NCBI GenBank assembly: GCA_026195895.1
Contig: JAPHRO010000040.1
Coordinates: 45,351 to 109,350, forward strand
DNA length: 64,000 nt
From: Gammaproteobacteria bacterium
GTDB lineage: Bacteria > Pseudomonadota > Gammaproteobacteria > SZUA-229
Direction of reading: 5' to 3'
Shown here: piece by piece, positions 8,472 to 15,978 of the stretch
How the letters are laid out: each line of letters starts with the position of its first letter
Position numbering within the stretch: the stretch's first letter is position 1
The notes under the pieces: generated by a model
Told to the model about the DNA's origin: nothing
Databases searched by the model: none
What the model saw: only the letters and a program-made list of their open reading frames with translations
Position numbers and translations under genes: made by a program

Positions 8472-10814
8472 ATGCAGCGTATTGGAAAAATAATCAAAGT
8501 TTTGCTGGTACTGGTTGTTGTGCTGGTTGTGGGTCTGGTCATATTTATACTGACCTTCGATGCCAATCAGTACAAAGCGCAAATTGCTGAGCAGGTTGCG
8601 CAGACGACGGGACGTCAGTTGCAACTGGAGGGTGACATCAGTGTGTCACTATTCCCCTGGCTGGGGCTGGAAACGAATCAGGTGATGCTGGCCAATGCCC
8701 CCGGATTTGGCGAGCAGCCGTTTGCGCGCGTCGAGAAACTGGCGGTAAAAGTTGAGCTGGTGCCGTTACTCAAACAACAGATCAGTGTCGATAAAGTGCT
8801 GCTGCACGGATTGTATTTGTCGCTGCAACAAAATGCCCAGGGGCAGAATAACTGGGCGGATCTGGTCCAGTCAAAATCGAGTGGTGTCGACCCGGCAGCA
8901 GCAAAAAAATCCACCGCACAGAAAACACCGTCGCGACCCGCGGCCGCACCGGCCGACATGTTTGCAGCGCTGGCAATCAATGGTCTGGAAATCAGAGACG
9001 CGACGGTGGTGTGGCAGGATGATGTGAGTGGCTCACAGATGGCCCTGGATCAGGTTAATCTGGAAACGGGCGCCATTGTGCTGGATGAACCGATTCCATT
9101 AGAATTTTCCGCACATGCCAGACTCAATCAGCCGGCGGTGGAGATCAAACTGGCAGTAACGACTGCGGCGAAGTTTAACTTGAATAGCATGCATCTGGTG
9201 TTACAGGATCTGGCGTTGCAGTTACACAGCGAATCGCCGACGCTGGTCGCGCAGCAAGCCGTATTAAAACTGAATACGGCACTGGATGCCAAACTCGATG
9301 CACAGCAATTTGCATTCAAAAATTTTCAGTTATCGATTGCTGCCAGGGGTAAACAATTACCCGGGGGTGAAGTCGATGTGTCGATGACGTCGGCTATTGA
9401 TGTTGATGTCAAAAAACAACTGGCCAGTTTGCAAAATACCCATATCGAAACCCTGGGATTAAATATTGAGACCTCGCTCAGGTTGACACAATTTATGCAA
9501 GAGCCCTTGTTGCAGGGGACATTTGATCTGGCTGAATTCAATCCGTCGTTGTTACCCAGTCAGTTGGGAATTGATTTGCCTGCAATGCAGGACCCAACCG
9601 TGATGCAAAAAGCCCGCGTTCAGTTTACTTATCAGGCGACGCCTGCCAGGGTTAAGCTGGATGCCATACAGATTCAACTGGATAACAGTGAAATAACCGG
9701 CCATGTGCAGCTACTGGATTTTACCAGGCCCGGCCTGCGTTACGAGCTGCTATTGAATCAGATAAATCTGGATGCGTATTTGCCACCCGTAACCCCGCCG
9801 GTTGCATCTGTGGAGCCGGCAAGTGTTAAAAAAACCGCGGTTACCGATCCGGCCGCGGTACCGGATATCCCTGTTGAGTTACCGTTGGACCTGTTGCGCA
9901 GTATCGATGTGCAGGGCGTTGTTAAGGCCGGCGAGATTACCGCGTTTGCGCAGCGGTTGCAGCAGTTCAATATGACTGTCAAAGGTAAAGAGGGTGTGTT
10001 GCGGGTGCATCCGCTGACAGTGCAGTTGTTAGATGGCAGTGCCAGTATGTCGGCCAGGCTGGATGTGCGCGGTCAGCAACCGCAATATGCGCTGGACCTG
10101 AATGCAAGGGAATTACAGGCCGGGCCGGTGGCGAATCCGTTATTACAAAATTTACTGGGCGAGCAGGCCGTGGCTATCGATGGCGCGGCAAATATGACGG
10201 CGCATGTTACAACGCAGGGCCGTTCGGTTAATGCGCTGAAGGCCGCGCTGAATGGTCAGCTTAATATCAATGTGGGTAAGGCGACATTGCAGGGTGTGGA
10301 TGCGGAATATTTTGTGCGCAAAGCCGTCGTTGATTATCTGGAAGAAAAGAAAAAAACACCGCCACAGAGCTGGCGGGGTGAATACAATCCACGGCAAACC
10401 ACGGCGTTTACTGTCATGCGCGCGTCAGGAAAAATTACCAACGGGGTATTGGTCAATCAGGATCTGTTGCTGGATTCAAAACGGTTGAAAGTTACCGGGG
10501 CCGGTCAGGTGAATATGGTTAAAAATAATCTCGACTATCGACTGGTGGTTGATGTACAGCCGACGCGTGACAAAACCGCAGCCGATAAATTACTGGATAT
10601 TCCGCTGCCGATAAATGTGCGCGGTGATTTTGCCGCACCGCAAATTGATCCCGATTTAAAAACCTGGAAAAAATCCGTCGGCAAAGTTTTAAAGGATGAG
10701 GCAAAAGCCGAAGTGGAGCAGAAAGTCGATGAGAAAAAAGACGAGCTAAAAGACAAGCTGAAAGATAAATACGAAAATAAACTCAAAGATAAATTTAAAG
10801 GTCTGTTTAAATAA
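8472..10814 (+). CDS. AsmA family outer-membrane biogenesis protein
   Basis: AsmA-like protein of 780 residues, one of the bridge-like envelope proteins linked to lipid traffic and outer-membrane assembly. An N-terminal membrane anchor (about 8-29) is followed by FDANQYKAQIAEQVAQTTGR and LEGDISVSLFPWLGLE, classic AsmA N-terminal motifs, then a long beta-rich region. The AsmA C-terminal segment includes GQLNINVGKATLQGVD and VTGAGQVNMVKNNLDYRL. The last ~55 residues are an unusual highly charged K/D/E tail, likely helical. It is followed after one base by mutY, so the genes are probably one transcript with yggX. Confidence 0.9.
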   Translation: MQRIGKIIKVLLVLVVVLVVGLVIFILTFDANQYKAQIAEQVAQTTGRQLQLEGDISVSLFPWLGLETNQVMLANAPGFGEQPFARVEKLAVKVELVPLLKQQISVDKVLLHGLYLSLQQNAQGQNNWADLVQSKSSGVDPAAAKKSTAQKTPSRPAAAPADMFAALAINGLEIRDATVVWQDDVSGSQMALDQVNLETGAIVLDEPIPLEFSAHARLNQPAVEIKLAVTTAAKFNLNSMHLVLQDLALQLHSESPTLVAQQAVLKLNTALDAKLDAQQFAFKNFQLSIAARGKQLPGGEVDVSMTSAIDVDVKKQLASLQNTHIETLGLNIETSLRLTQFMQEPLLQGTFDLAEFNPSLLPSQLGIDLPAMQDPTVMQKARVQFTYQATPARVKLDAIQIQLDNSEITGHVQLLDFTRPGLRYELLLNQINLDAYLPPVTPPVASVEPASVKKTAVTDPAAVPDIPVELPLDLLRSIDVQGVVKAGEITAFAQRLQQFNMTVKGKEGVLRVHPLTVQLLDGSASMSARLDVRGQQPQYALDLNARELQAGPVANPLLQNLLGEQAVAIDGAANMTAHVTTQGRSVNALKAALNGQLNINVGKATLQGVDAEYFVRKAVVDYLEEKKKTPPQSWRGEYNPRQTTAFTVMRASGKITNGVLVNQDLLLDSKRLKVTGAGQVNMVKNNLDYRLVVDVQPTRDKTAADKLLDIPLPINVRGDFAAPQIDPDLKTWKKSVGKVLKDEAKAEVEQKVDEKKDELKDKLKDKYENKLKDKFKGLFK

Positions 10815-10815
10815 T

Positions 10816-11868
10816 ATGGCGAACATATCCTTTGCGCAGAAAATACTCGACTGGTATCAATTGCATGGGCGTAAGGATTTGCCCTGGCAAAAAGAGCGCT
10901 CCGCGTACCGGGTGTGGATTTCTGAAATCATGTTGCAGCAAACCCAGGTCGTAACGGTTATTCCTTATTTTGAAAAATTCATGCAGCGGTTTGGCAGTAT
11001 TCAACAGCTGGCCGAGGCGGCGGAAGATGAAGTGCTGCATCACTGGTCGGGACTGGGCTACTACGCGCGGGCGCGGAATTTACATAAAGCGGCGCAGCAA
11101 ATATGTGAACAACACGAGGGTGAGTTCCCGCTGGCATTTGAACAGGTGGAAGCCCTGCCGGGAATTGGCCGCTCCACCGCGGGAGCGATTCTGGCGCAGT
11201 CCGCTGGGCAACGACACGCCATCCTTGATGGTAATGTGAAACGGGTGCTGGCGCGATTTCATGGTGTCGAGGGCTGGACCGGGCAGACGAAAGTGCAGGC
11301 CATGTTGTGGAGCTACGCAGAGCAGCACACGCCGGATCAACGGCTGGCCGATTATACCCAGGCGATGATGGATCTGGGGGCAACCCTGTGCCGTCGCGGC
11401 CGTCCAGACTGTGCCATCTGCCCCATTGCTGCAGATTGTGTGGCTTTACTCACGGGCCGGGTGGCTGAACTGCCAACGCCCAGACCACGCAAAACCCTGC
11501 CGGTAAAATCGGTGCGGATGCTGGTTTTGCTGGATTCGTCTAATCAGGTGCTACTGGAAAAACGGCCGCCAACCGGCATCTGGGGCAGTCTCTGGGGCCT
11601 GCCTGAAGTGTCGTTAGACGAAGACATCAAGCCCTGGTGTGAACAACAATGGCAATTCGATATCGATGCATGTGAGGACGAGCCGAGCTTTCGCCATAGC
11701 TTCAGTCATTACCATCTGGACATCACACCCTGCCGGGTGCGTGTCAATAACCCTGATCAATGTGTGATGGAAGCGGAGCGCATAGTCTGGTATAACACCT
11801 CCCAACCTGATCGGCGCGGCCTGGCTGCACCGGTTCAAACCATATTGAATAGATTGAATGAGGACTGA
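10816..11868 (+). CDS. mutY: A/G-specific adenine DNA glycosylase
   Basis: Removes adenine mispaired with 8-oxoguanine. The 350-residue protein has the HhH-GPD core with catalytic Glu37 (in [12 protein letters not shown]), the hairpin [12 protein letters not shown] and catalytic Asp138 (in [12 protein letters not shown]). The 4Fe-4S cluster ligands are Cys192, Cys199, Cys202 and Cys208 in the C-x6-C-x2-C-x5-C pattern. The C-terminal NUDIX-like 8-oxoG recognition domain runs from about 225 (note [12 protein letters not shown]). It begins one base after the asmA-like stop and ends two bases before yggX; mutY-yggX is a conserved pair. Confidence 0.97.
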   Translation: MANISFAQKILDWYQLHGRKDLPWQKERSAYRVWISEIMLQQTQVVTVIPYFEKFMQRFGSIQQLAEAAEDEVLHHWSGLGYYARARNLHKAAQQICEQHEGEFPLAFEQVEALPGIGRSTAGAILAQSAGQRHAILDGNVKRVLARFHGVEGWTGQTKVQAMLWSYAEQHTPDQRLADYTQAMMDLGATLCRRGRPDCAICPIAADCVALLTGRVAELPTPRPRKTLPVKSVRMLVLLDSSNQVLLEKRPPTGIWGSLWGLPEVSLDEDIKPWCEQQWQFDIDACEDEPSFRHSFSHYHLDITPCRVRVNNPDQCVMEAERIVWYNTSQPDRRGLAAPVQTILNRLNED

Positions 11869-11870
11869 TT

Positions 11871-12146
11871 ATGGCGCGCATGGTGCAATGTGTAAAACTG
11901 GGTAAAGAGGCTGAAGGCCTGGACTTACCCCCTTATCCCGGTGATCTGGGTGCAAAAATATATAACAGTGTGTCCAAGGAAGCCTGGGCCGAGTGGTTGA
12001 AACATCAGACCATGTTGATTAATGAATACCGGCTGACACCGATTGAGCCGAAAGCACGTAAGTTCCTCGAAGAACAGATGGAAAAATTCTTTTTCAGTGA
12101 TGAGGGCAGTGAGGCACCGAAGGAATTTGTACCTCCCTCAAGCTGA
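11871..12146 (+). CDS. yggX: Fe(2+)-trafficking / oxidative damage protection protein
   Basis: YggX family protein of 91 residues, linked to iron trafficking and protection of Fe-S clusters. The start [15 protein letters not shown] with its single conserved Cys, the segment [20 protein letters not shown] and the end EEQMEKFFF are diagnostic. It lies two bases after mutY, whose product needs an Fe-S cluster, and is probably in the same transcript. An inverted repeat at 12177-12226 follows. Confidence 0.95.
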   Translation: MARMVQCVKLGKEAEGLDLPPYPGDLGAKIYNSVSKEAWAEWLKHQTMLINEYRLTPIEPKARKFLEEQMEKFFFSDEGSEAPKEFVPPSS

Positions 12147-12176
12147 TTGGCATGCTAACGCCTGTTGCTGTTGAGT

Positions 12177-12226
12177 AGCCGGCGCCATAAACATTAATCG
12201 TAAGTTTAAGGTATATGGGGCCGGCT
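12177..12226. terminator. Inverted repeat after yggX, possible terminator
   Basis: AGCCGGCGCCATA at 12177-12189 pairs with TATGGGGCCGGCT at 12214-12226 with one G-G mismatch and a 24 nt loop. ATTTT follows. It lies 31 bp after the yggX stop and may end the asmA-mutY-yggX transcript. The rest of 12147-12419 holds nothing recognisable. Confidence 0.45.
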
Positions 12227-12419
12227 ATTTTCCAGAGTTGCCATAATTTCATGAAGTGCGGAATAAATTTCAGCCTGTATTAGCTTCGAATCCTCGATTT
12301 ATGGTGATTCTGACACAGAAGAACTTGACTAACGGAGCACTTGCCGCTTTAATACGCCCTCCTGATTTTGACGGTGTTGTTGCAAACGCTGATTTGTAGT
12401 CGTCAAACATACCCAGTAT

Positions 12420-12495
12420 GGCCGGGTAGCTCAGTTGGTAGAGCAGCGGATTGAAAATCCGCGTGTCGGCAGTTCAATTCTGCCCCCGGCCACCA
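12420..12495 (+). tRNA. tRNA-Phe (GAA)
   Basis: A 76-base cloverleaf with encoded CCA. The acceptor GGCCGGG pairs with CCCGGCC; the D arm, the anticodon arm GCGGA-TTGAAAA-TCCGC and the T arm GGCAG-TTCAATT-CTGCC all close. The anticodon GAA is at 12453-12455. It marks the left edge of an accessory region, and copies of its 3' half occur at 12560-12674 and 15802-15908. Confidence 0.97.
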
Positions 12496-12559
12496 TTTTT
12501 CTTCGTAGTTTTCATCCTAAGTAAACAAGTTATCTAGCAGTAGTTGCTAAATTGAACTG

Positions 12560-12674
12560 CCGCGTCAGTTCAGTTGCTCGGCGCGTCCCTGCGCCTCGGC
12601 CTTTGGCCCAGAGTGAAAAAAACATCACTCTGTCCAAACTGGCTCCCGGCCAGTTTGTCTATCCCCGGCCACCA
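12560..12674 (+). repeat. Degenerate tRNA-Phe 3'-half copy with insert in the T loop
   Basis: The sequence begins CCGCGT-CAGTTCAGTT, matching the tRNA-Phe variable and T-arm region with small changes, then carries about 90 bp of other sequence, then ends CCCCGGCCACCA like the tRNA acceptor. The insert includes GAGTGA at 12611 and TCACTC at 12625, a six-base inverted repeat shared with the copy at 15802-15908. Confidence 0.75.
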
Positions 12675-12831
12675 TTTTCTTTGTTATAACTTCCATCGTG
12701 AATTGTCCTCTGAACCATAAATTGGCCATTTGGCAAAGTTATGCCTGAATCTTTAATTGATATTGCTATTTTCAATCATTAGAAGTCTTTAAGAAAACTT
12801 AATTTTGATAACTACCTGATTCTCCTTTGCG

Positions 12832-12864
12832 GTGCGGATTCAACCGGTCGATGCAACACATTCA
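12832..12864 (+). repeat. 33 bp dispersed repeat, copy 1
   Basis: GTGCGGATTCAACCGGTC followed by GATGCAACACATTCA. A near-identical copy is at 14940-14972 on the same strand and a third at 39547-39577 on the opposite strand. This copy abuts the outer end of cassette array 1. Confidence 0.85.
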
Positions 12865-12918
12865 TAAAAACGTTCAGCCGAGCGCATTAGCGCGTCGGCT
12901 GAAATGGCATTGTTAGGC
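12865..12918 (-). other. attC-like recombination site, cassette 1c
   Basis: Read on the minus strand it begins with the core GCCTAAC (12912-12918), continues into a strong stem (TTCAGCCGA paired with TCGGCTGAA, CGC with GCG, loop ATTA) and ends at a degenerate core GTTTTTA. It follows the 12930-13331 gene by 11 bp. The right-hand core departs from GTTRRRY, so this site may be weak or decayed. Confidence 0.65.
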
Positions 12919-12929
12919 CAATATGTTTA

Positions 12930-13331
12930 CTAAAAACAAAAAATGAACTTATCTACCAGGTCAAAGTATTTCTTTAAGTGCTTTTTCAACTTTTCCAACC
13001 TGTTGTTTTCAGATGCAAGATGGATATCTTCAACAACAACAGCAATTTCTTTTGCGAGTTCTTGTTTCTCTCCCTTTAGATTAGCTGCAAAGAATGCCAC
13101 GCTTTTTTCAAGGCTGTATGTAGTGACATGTATTTGCAAAACCTCCTCCAGGTTTAGTATTTTCTTGTTTCTAATCTCCACAGTTTTATCAAGAAAAATT
13201 TCCTTGGCCACTTTCATCGATTTAACATCTGCTACCTTAAGATGCTGTGTTGGCTTTTCTTTTGATTCATCTGTTGCTAGAACAGAAAAAGAAAAAAGCA
13301 TAGTAAAAATTAGAAGTGCTAACTGTTTCAT
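12930..13331 (-). CDS. Small secreted helical protein, cassette gene
   Basis: Unrecognised protein of 133 residues. A clear signal peptide (about 1-19, MKQLALLIFTMLFSFSVLA) precedes a mature part rich in K, E and L with heptad-like spacing, probably an exported helical protein. AT-rich composition contrasts with the core genes on either side. It is the last gene of cassette array 1, and its stop lies close to an attC-like site. A start at 13329-13331 preceded by GGAGAAAA on the coding strand supports real translation. Function unknown. Confidence 0.7.
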   Translation of the reverse strand: MKQLALLIFTMLFSFSVLATDESKEKPTQHLKVADVKSMKVAKEIFLDKTVEIRNKKILNLEEVLQIHVTTYSLEKSVAFFAANLKGEKQELAKEIAVVVEDIHLASENNRLEKLKKHLKKYFDLVDKFIFCF

Positions 13332-13385
13332 TTTATTTTCTCCACCGCCCTATTGTAAAAATGTCTAGGCATAAGGGCGTATTCA

Positions 13386-13463
13386 GCCTAACGCTTAAGC
13401 TCAGTTGACCGTAATACAGAGCGAAGCGGCGTAATACTGGTCAACTGCAGCGCTTTGTTAGTT
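13386..13463 (-). other. attC recombination site, cassette 1b
   Basis: Read on the minus strand: AACTAAC core at 13457-13463 (containing the TAA stop of the upstream gene), arm GCGCTGCAGTTGACC, a centre of about 25 nt, then GGTCAACTGAGCTTAAGC and the consensus core GTTAGGC at 13386-13392. GTTGACC and GGTCAAC pair perfectly. This is the best-formed attC in the array. Confidence 0.85.
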
Positions 13464-14342
13464 GGGCTTTTTTCGATTAAAGACTTTGTCTCCATGAATA
13501 TCTACATCCCCTTTTAGCGCATCTAATGTACCTGAGTTTACAACTCGGTCAATATTGCTTCTAGCTGTTTTTTCTATTTTTGTTGTTTGTTTATCAGATA
13601 TATTATCTTTAATTTTATCTGATCTTTCAGCCTTTTCGATAAGGTGGTCGAATATAAATTCAGGCACCACATACTCATCACTCCCAAGGACTCCATTTTT
13701 TACATGTACTTTTGTACCTTTCCAGTCATTTGGTCTATCGATTTTAATAAAGCCTATAATTAGTAGATATGGGAGTTTGATGAAAACATAAGCCTGTTTA
13801 CCTGATGTTACTACATCAAGGTCTACCGACCTTAGCAAATAACGGTTGATGTTTAAGGGTAAAGATTTTGTAGCTGAATTAATTTTATCTAAAGGAATTA
13901 CGTGTTGTTGAAATTTACCAGGGTGTGGCTCATGACCTAATAAAAAACTCTCCCATTTTTGAAGGGCGTTTTCTACCTCAGCTTTCATAGAGTCATTAAA
14001 GTGAGGTAATTCATGTTTTTCTTGTATATATTTAAGCACCCTCCATGATAATGATGTTGTAAAGTTAAGCATCCATTCTGAATACCTAAAACTGTGTGCT
14101 TGTTTGGAAACTAGAGGGTGAAATACAGTTTTTGAAAATTCTGTTTCCCAATCACAAAATAAATCCTCGCAATTTGGACACAGAAACTCTTGCTTAAAAC
14201 CGTCTTGAACTCTTTTGTTTGGTTCAAGGCCGCACCTAATAAAACCCGTAGCAGAAGTTTCCTTTAGCCATTTGTATATAAACTTAGGTACGATGTGGCT
14301 TATTTCTAATTTATCGTCAGCTTCGCACAATCTACAGGGCAA
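13458..14342 (-). CDS. Zinc-finger HNH-like protein, cassette gene
   Basis: Protein of 294 residues with an N-terminal module resembling HNH nucleases: Cys3-x2-Cys6, then LEISHIVPKF with His16, and a second pair Cys55-x2-Cys58. The fold-type pattern CxxC...SHxxPKF...CxxC is common in HNH-related and hypothetical cassette proteins; the full catalytic set cannot be proven by eye. The middle contains repeated aromatic and hydrophobic stretches (for example QAYVFIKLPYLLIIGFIKI) and the C-terminus is charged. The stop codon lies inside an attC core site, and it is the middle gene of array 1. A role in DNA cleavage or defence is inference only. Confidence 0.7.
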   Translation of the reverse strand: MPCRLCEADDKLEISHIVPKFIYKWLKETSATGFIRCGLEPNKRVQDGFKQEFLCPNCEDLFCDWETEFSKTVFHPLVSKQAHSFRYSEWMLNFTTSLSWRVLKYIQEKHELPHFNDSMKAEVENALQKWESFLLGHEPHPGKFQQHVIPLDKINSATKSLPLNINRYLLRSVDLDVVTSGKQAYVFIKLPYLLIIGFIKIDRPNDWKGTKVHVKNGVLGSDEYVVPEFIFDHLIEKAERSDKIKDNISDKQTTKIEKTARSNIDRVVNSGTLDALKGDVDIHGDKVFNRKKPN

Positions 14343-14366
14343 TGTTCACTCTCCTTTTTATACTAC

Positions 14367-14429
14367 AGCTAACGCCAAGCTAAGGGCCAACCTGCTTGTT
14401 GGTTGGTCCGCTTGAGCGCCTTGTTAGGT
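14367..14429 (-). other. attC recombination site, cassette 1a
   Basis: Read on the minus strand: ACCTAAC core at 14423-14429 (containing the TAA stop of the upstream gene), arm AAGGCGCTCAAGCGGACCAACC, then GGTTGGCCCTTAGCTTGGC and core GTTAGCT at 14367-14373. The imperfect pairing with unpaired bases on one arm is typical of attC. Confidence 0.85.
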
Positions 14430-14717
14430 TTTTGTTGTTTCACTGCTATGCATAAGTAGTTTGTGTAAGAAAGCGCCTTTTCTTAAAAAGTAATAGGACA
14501 GCACTAAGTAAAGCACTACTTTTGCAGATATAACACCAAAGCTCACCCATTTTTGTATTATTTCTGATTCTGCCCACTGAGACGAGTCTTGATATTGATA
14601 GAGACTATATAGTGATGAAAGATAGCCTGCTAAATTTATAGTGTGTACTAATGCTTCGAAAGCTATATAAATACCTATTGCTCTTAATACTATCCACGCT
14701 GTTTTTTCGTTTTCCAT
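14424..14717 (-). CDS. Small membrane protein, first cassette of array 1
   Basis: Unrecognised protein of 97 residues with about three hydrophobic segments: residues 8-30 (WIVLRAIGIYIAFEALVHTI), a short one near 30-40 and 58-77 (FGVISAKVVLYLVLSYYFL). It resembles other small integral membrane proteins often found in integron cassettes. It is the cassette nearest the putative leader, with its start about 9 bp inside the junction core site, so it would be the best expressed if the leader carries a promoter. Function unknown. Confidence 0.7.
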   Translation of the reverse strand: MENEKTAWIVLRAIGIYIAFEALVHTINLAGYLSSLYSLYQYQDSSQWAESEIIQKWVSFGVISAKVVLYLVLSYYFLRKGAFLHKLLMHSSETTKT

Positions 14718-14725
14718 TTTTGTAA

Positions 14726-14930
14726 ACCTAACTATTACTATACGGACCCTATCGGTCCGTATAGCTATATTAGTAAACTCTTTTAAAAAACCCTAAGGGA
14801 TTGGTTTTATAAGAAATGAAACAATCCCTGTCTAATATTGATGTTAGCAAGTACGGACCCCGATTTGCTGATGTCAATATATCACGAATGTCTGTTTTTG
14901 GGAGACCTCTACTCGAAATTCGTGAATGAC
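14726..14930 (-). repeat. Shared array leader, copy A (attI-like candidate)
   Basis: About 205 bp, near-identical to 36314-36518. On the minus strand, towards the cassettes, it contains TTGACA (a -35-like hexamer near 14875), GGTCCGTAC, an 11 bp perfect hairpin CTATACGGACC / GGTCCGTATAG (14737-14763) and ends in TAGTTAGG, where similarity to copy B stops. That boundary is exactly the cassette core site. The rest of the 14718-15195 gap holds the 33 bp repeat and AT-rich sequence. Confidence 0.8.
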
Positions 14931-14939
14931 TGCTATGTG

Positions 14940-14972
14940 CTGCGGATTCAACCGGTCAAAGCAACACATTCA
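14940..14972 (+). repeat. 33 bp dispersed repeat, copy 2
   Basis: CTGCGGATTCAACCGGTC followed by AAAGCAACACATTCA, matching 12832-12864 at all but a few positions and in the same orientation. Together the two copies bracket array 1 plus its leader. Weak similarity continues on the right (TTCAGCC). Confidence 0.85.
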
Positions 14973-15195
14973 ACAATAAAATTCAGCCATGCTGCTTTTC
15001 AGTGACGTCTGCAGTGACCTGTTATAAACATCTTGGTGATTTTCAAACCCGGGATATTTAGTCTGAAATAGTATTTATATATGATCTCAATCATTACAGA
15101 TATTTATATAATATGATATAAAAATTTAAGGACACTAATTTCATAGTGGGGAATTAATTAACCAAAAGTATTGATTTCATCACTGGGGAGGCACT

Positions 15196-15522
15196 ATGAA
15201 CGACAAACGCCAAATTCCTTTTTCCCTCAGGCGTAAGTTGCTGCGGGAACATCCTGAAAGAGGTCCTGTAAAGCCCAGTAAACCGGGTCTGTTAACGAAT
15301 GGGATATGGGAGGCTCCTCCCGGGTACAGGAGTGCGGGAATAGTGATCGTCGAGAATTTTCAGTTGGTCGAAGACACGGTTCCAGATGCTGTTCACCGAA
15401 AATCCGGTATGGGGGATGATGTCATTATCCAGCTTCGCTCAGAAACCATCGTCAAGGACGGACGCCTGGCTGTCGACAGGATCACGGCCGAATACTTTGT
15501 ACGTGAATTCCTCTGTTGTTAA
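15196..15522 (+). CDS. Hypothetical protein
   Basis: Unrecognised 108-residue soluble protein. The first third is basic and proline-rich (FSLRRKLLREHPERGPVKP); the rest alternates hydrophobic and charged residues (SAGIVIVENFQLVEDTVP), suggesting a small beta-rich fold. It ends in Cys-Cys. A strong GGGGAGG ribosome site six bases before the ATG and AT-rich promoter-like sequence upstream support it as a real gene. It lies between array 1 and the tRNA-Phe fragment at 15802, within the accessory segment, but no attC site follows it. Confidence 0.6.
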   Translation: MNDKRQIPFSLRRKLLREHPERGPVKPSKPGLLTNGIWEAPPGYRSAGIVIVENFQLVEDTVPDAVHRKSGMGDDVIIQLRSETIVKDGRLAVDRITAEYFVREFLCC

Positions 15523-15801
15523 ATCAATTAATGGGATTGTTGGCAAATGAGAATGATTTAGAATTGTCACCGAACCCTTTTCTTCTTTTACATAAATGAC
15601 CGCCACTAGCCGAATACAGAATCTAGAACTGTTTGGTCAGGAGTCCGCTCTGGGTTACTGACGTTTATTGAATGTATCGGTATTCGGGAAGTATGGATTA
15701 ATTCACTAATTTTGGTGGTGATATGCGCTTTAAGTGCGCCTTTGTATCATCTGGATAGTTTAATACGTTGTCACTCTGGGTTGTGGGTCATTATTCACGG
15801 A

Positions 15802-15908
15802 GATTGAAAATCCGCGTGTCGGCAGTTCAATTACTCGGCCCGGAGTGATAGATAAAAAGCATCACTCATTCTAAATTCTTTTTAGACAAATTTATCTGCC
15901 CGGCCACC
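15802..15908 (+). repeat. tRNA-Phe 3'-half fragment with insert in the T loop
   Basis: Bases 15802-15832 are identical to 12449-12479 of tRNA-Phe (31 of 31, anticodon loop to T loop). About 63 bp of other sequence follow, including GAGTGA (15843) and TCACTC (15862), then CTGCC-CGGCCACC resembling the tRNA 3' end. The 456 bp gap 15523-15978 holds nothing else recognisable. Confidence 0.85.
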
Positions 15909-15978
15909 CCGTTTCTGTTTTTCCTGAATTTTATCTGATTGAATCGGCTGGCTGTTGCGAATTGTGATTCGTATCAGC

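Larger units (their letters stand above)
12865..14930 (-). mobile_element. Integron-type gene cassette array 1, no integrase
   Basis: Three genes, all on the minus strand, each have a stop codon inside a RYYYAAC-type core site that opens an attC-like inverted repeat (12865-12918, 13386-13463, 14367-14429). The array is read from about 14726 towards 12865. The first cassette starts at a core site (14726-14732) that is also the end of a ~200 bp sequence shared with array 2. No tyrosine recombinase is present in the window, so this is a cluster of attC sites lacking an integrase, or the distal part of an integron whose integrase is elsewhere. Confidence 0.8.
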
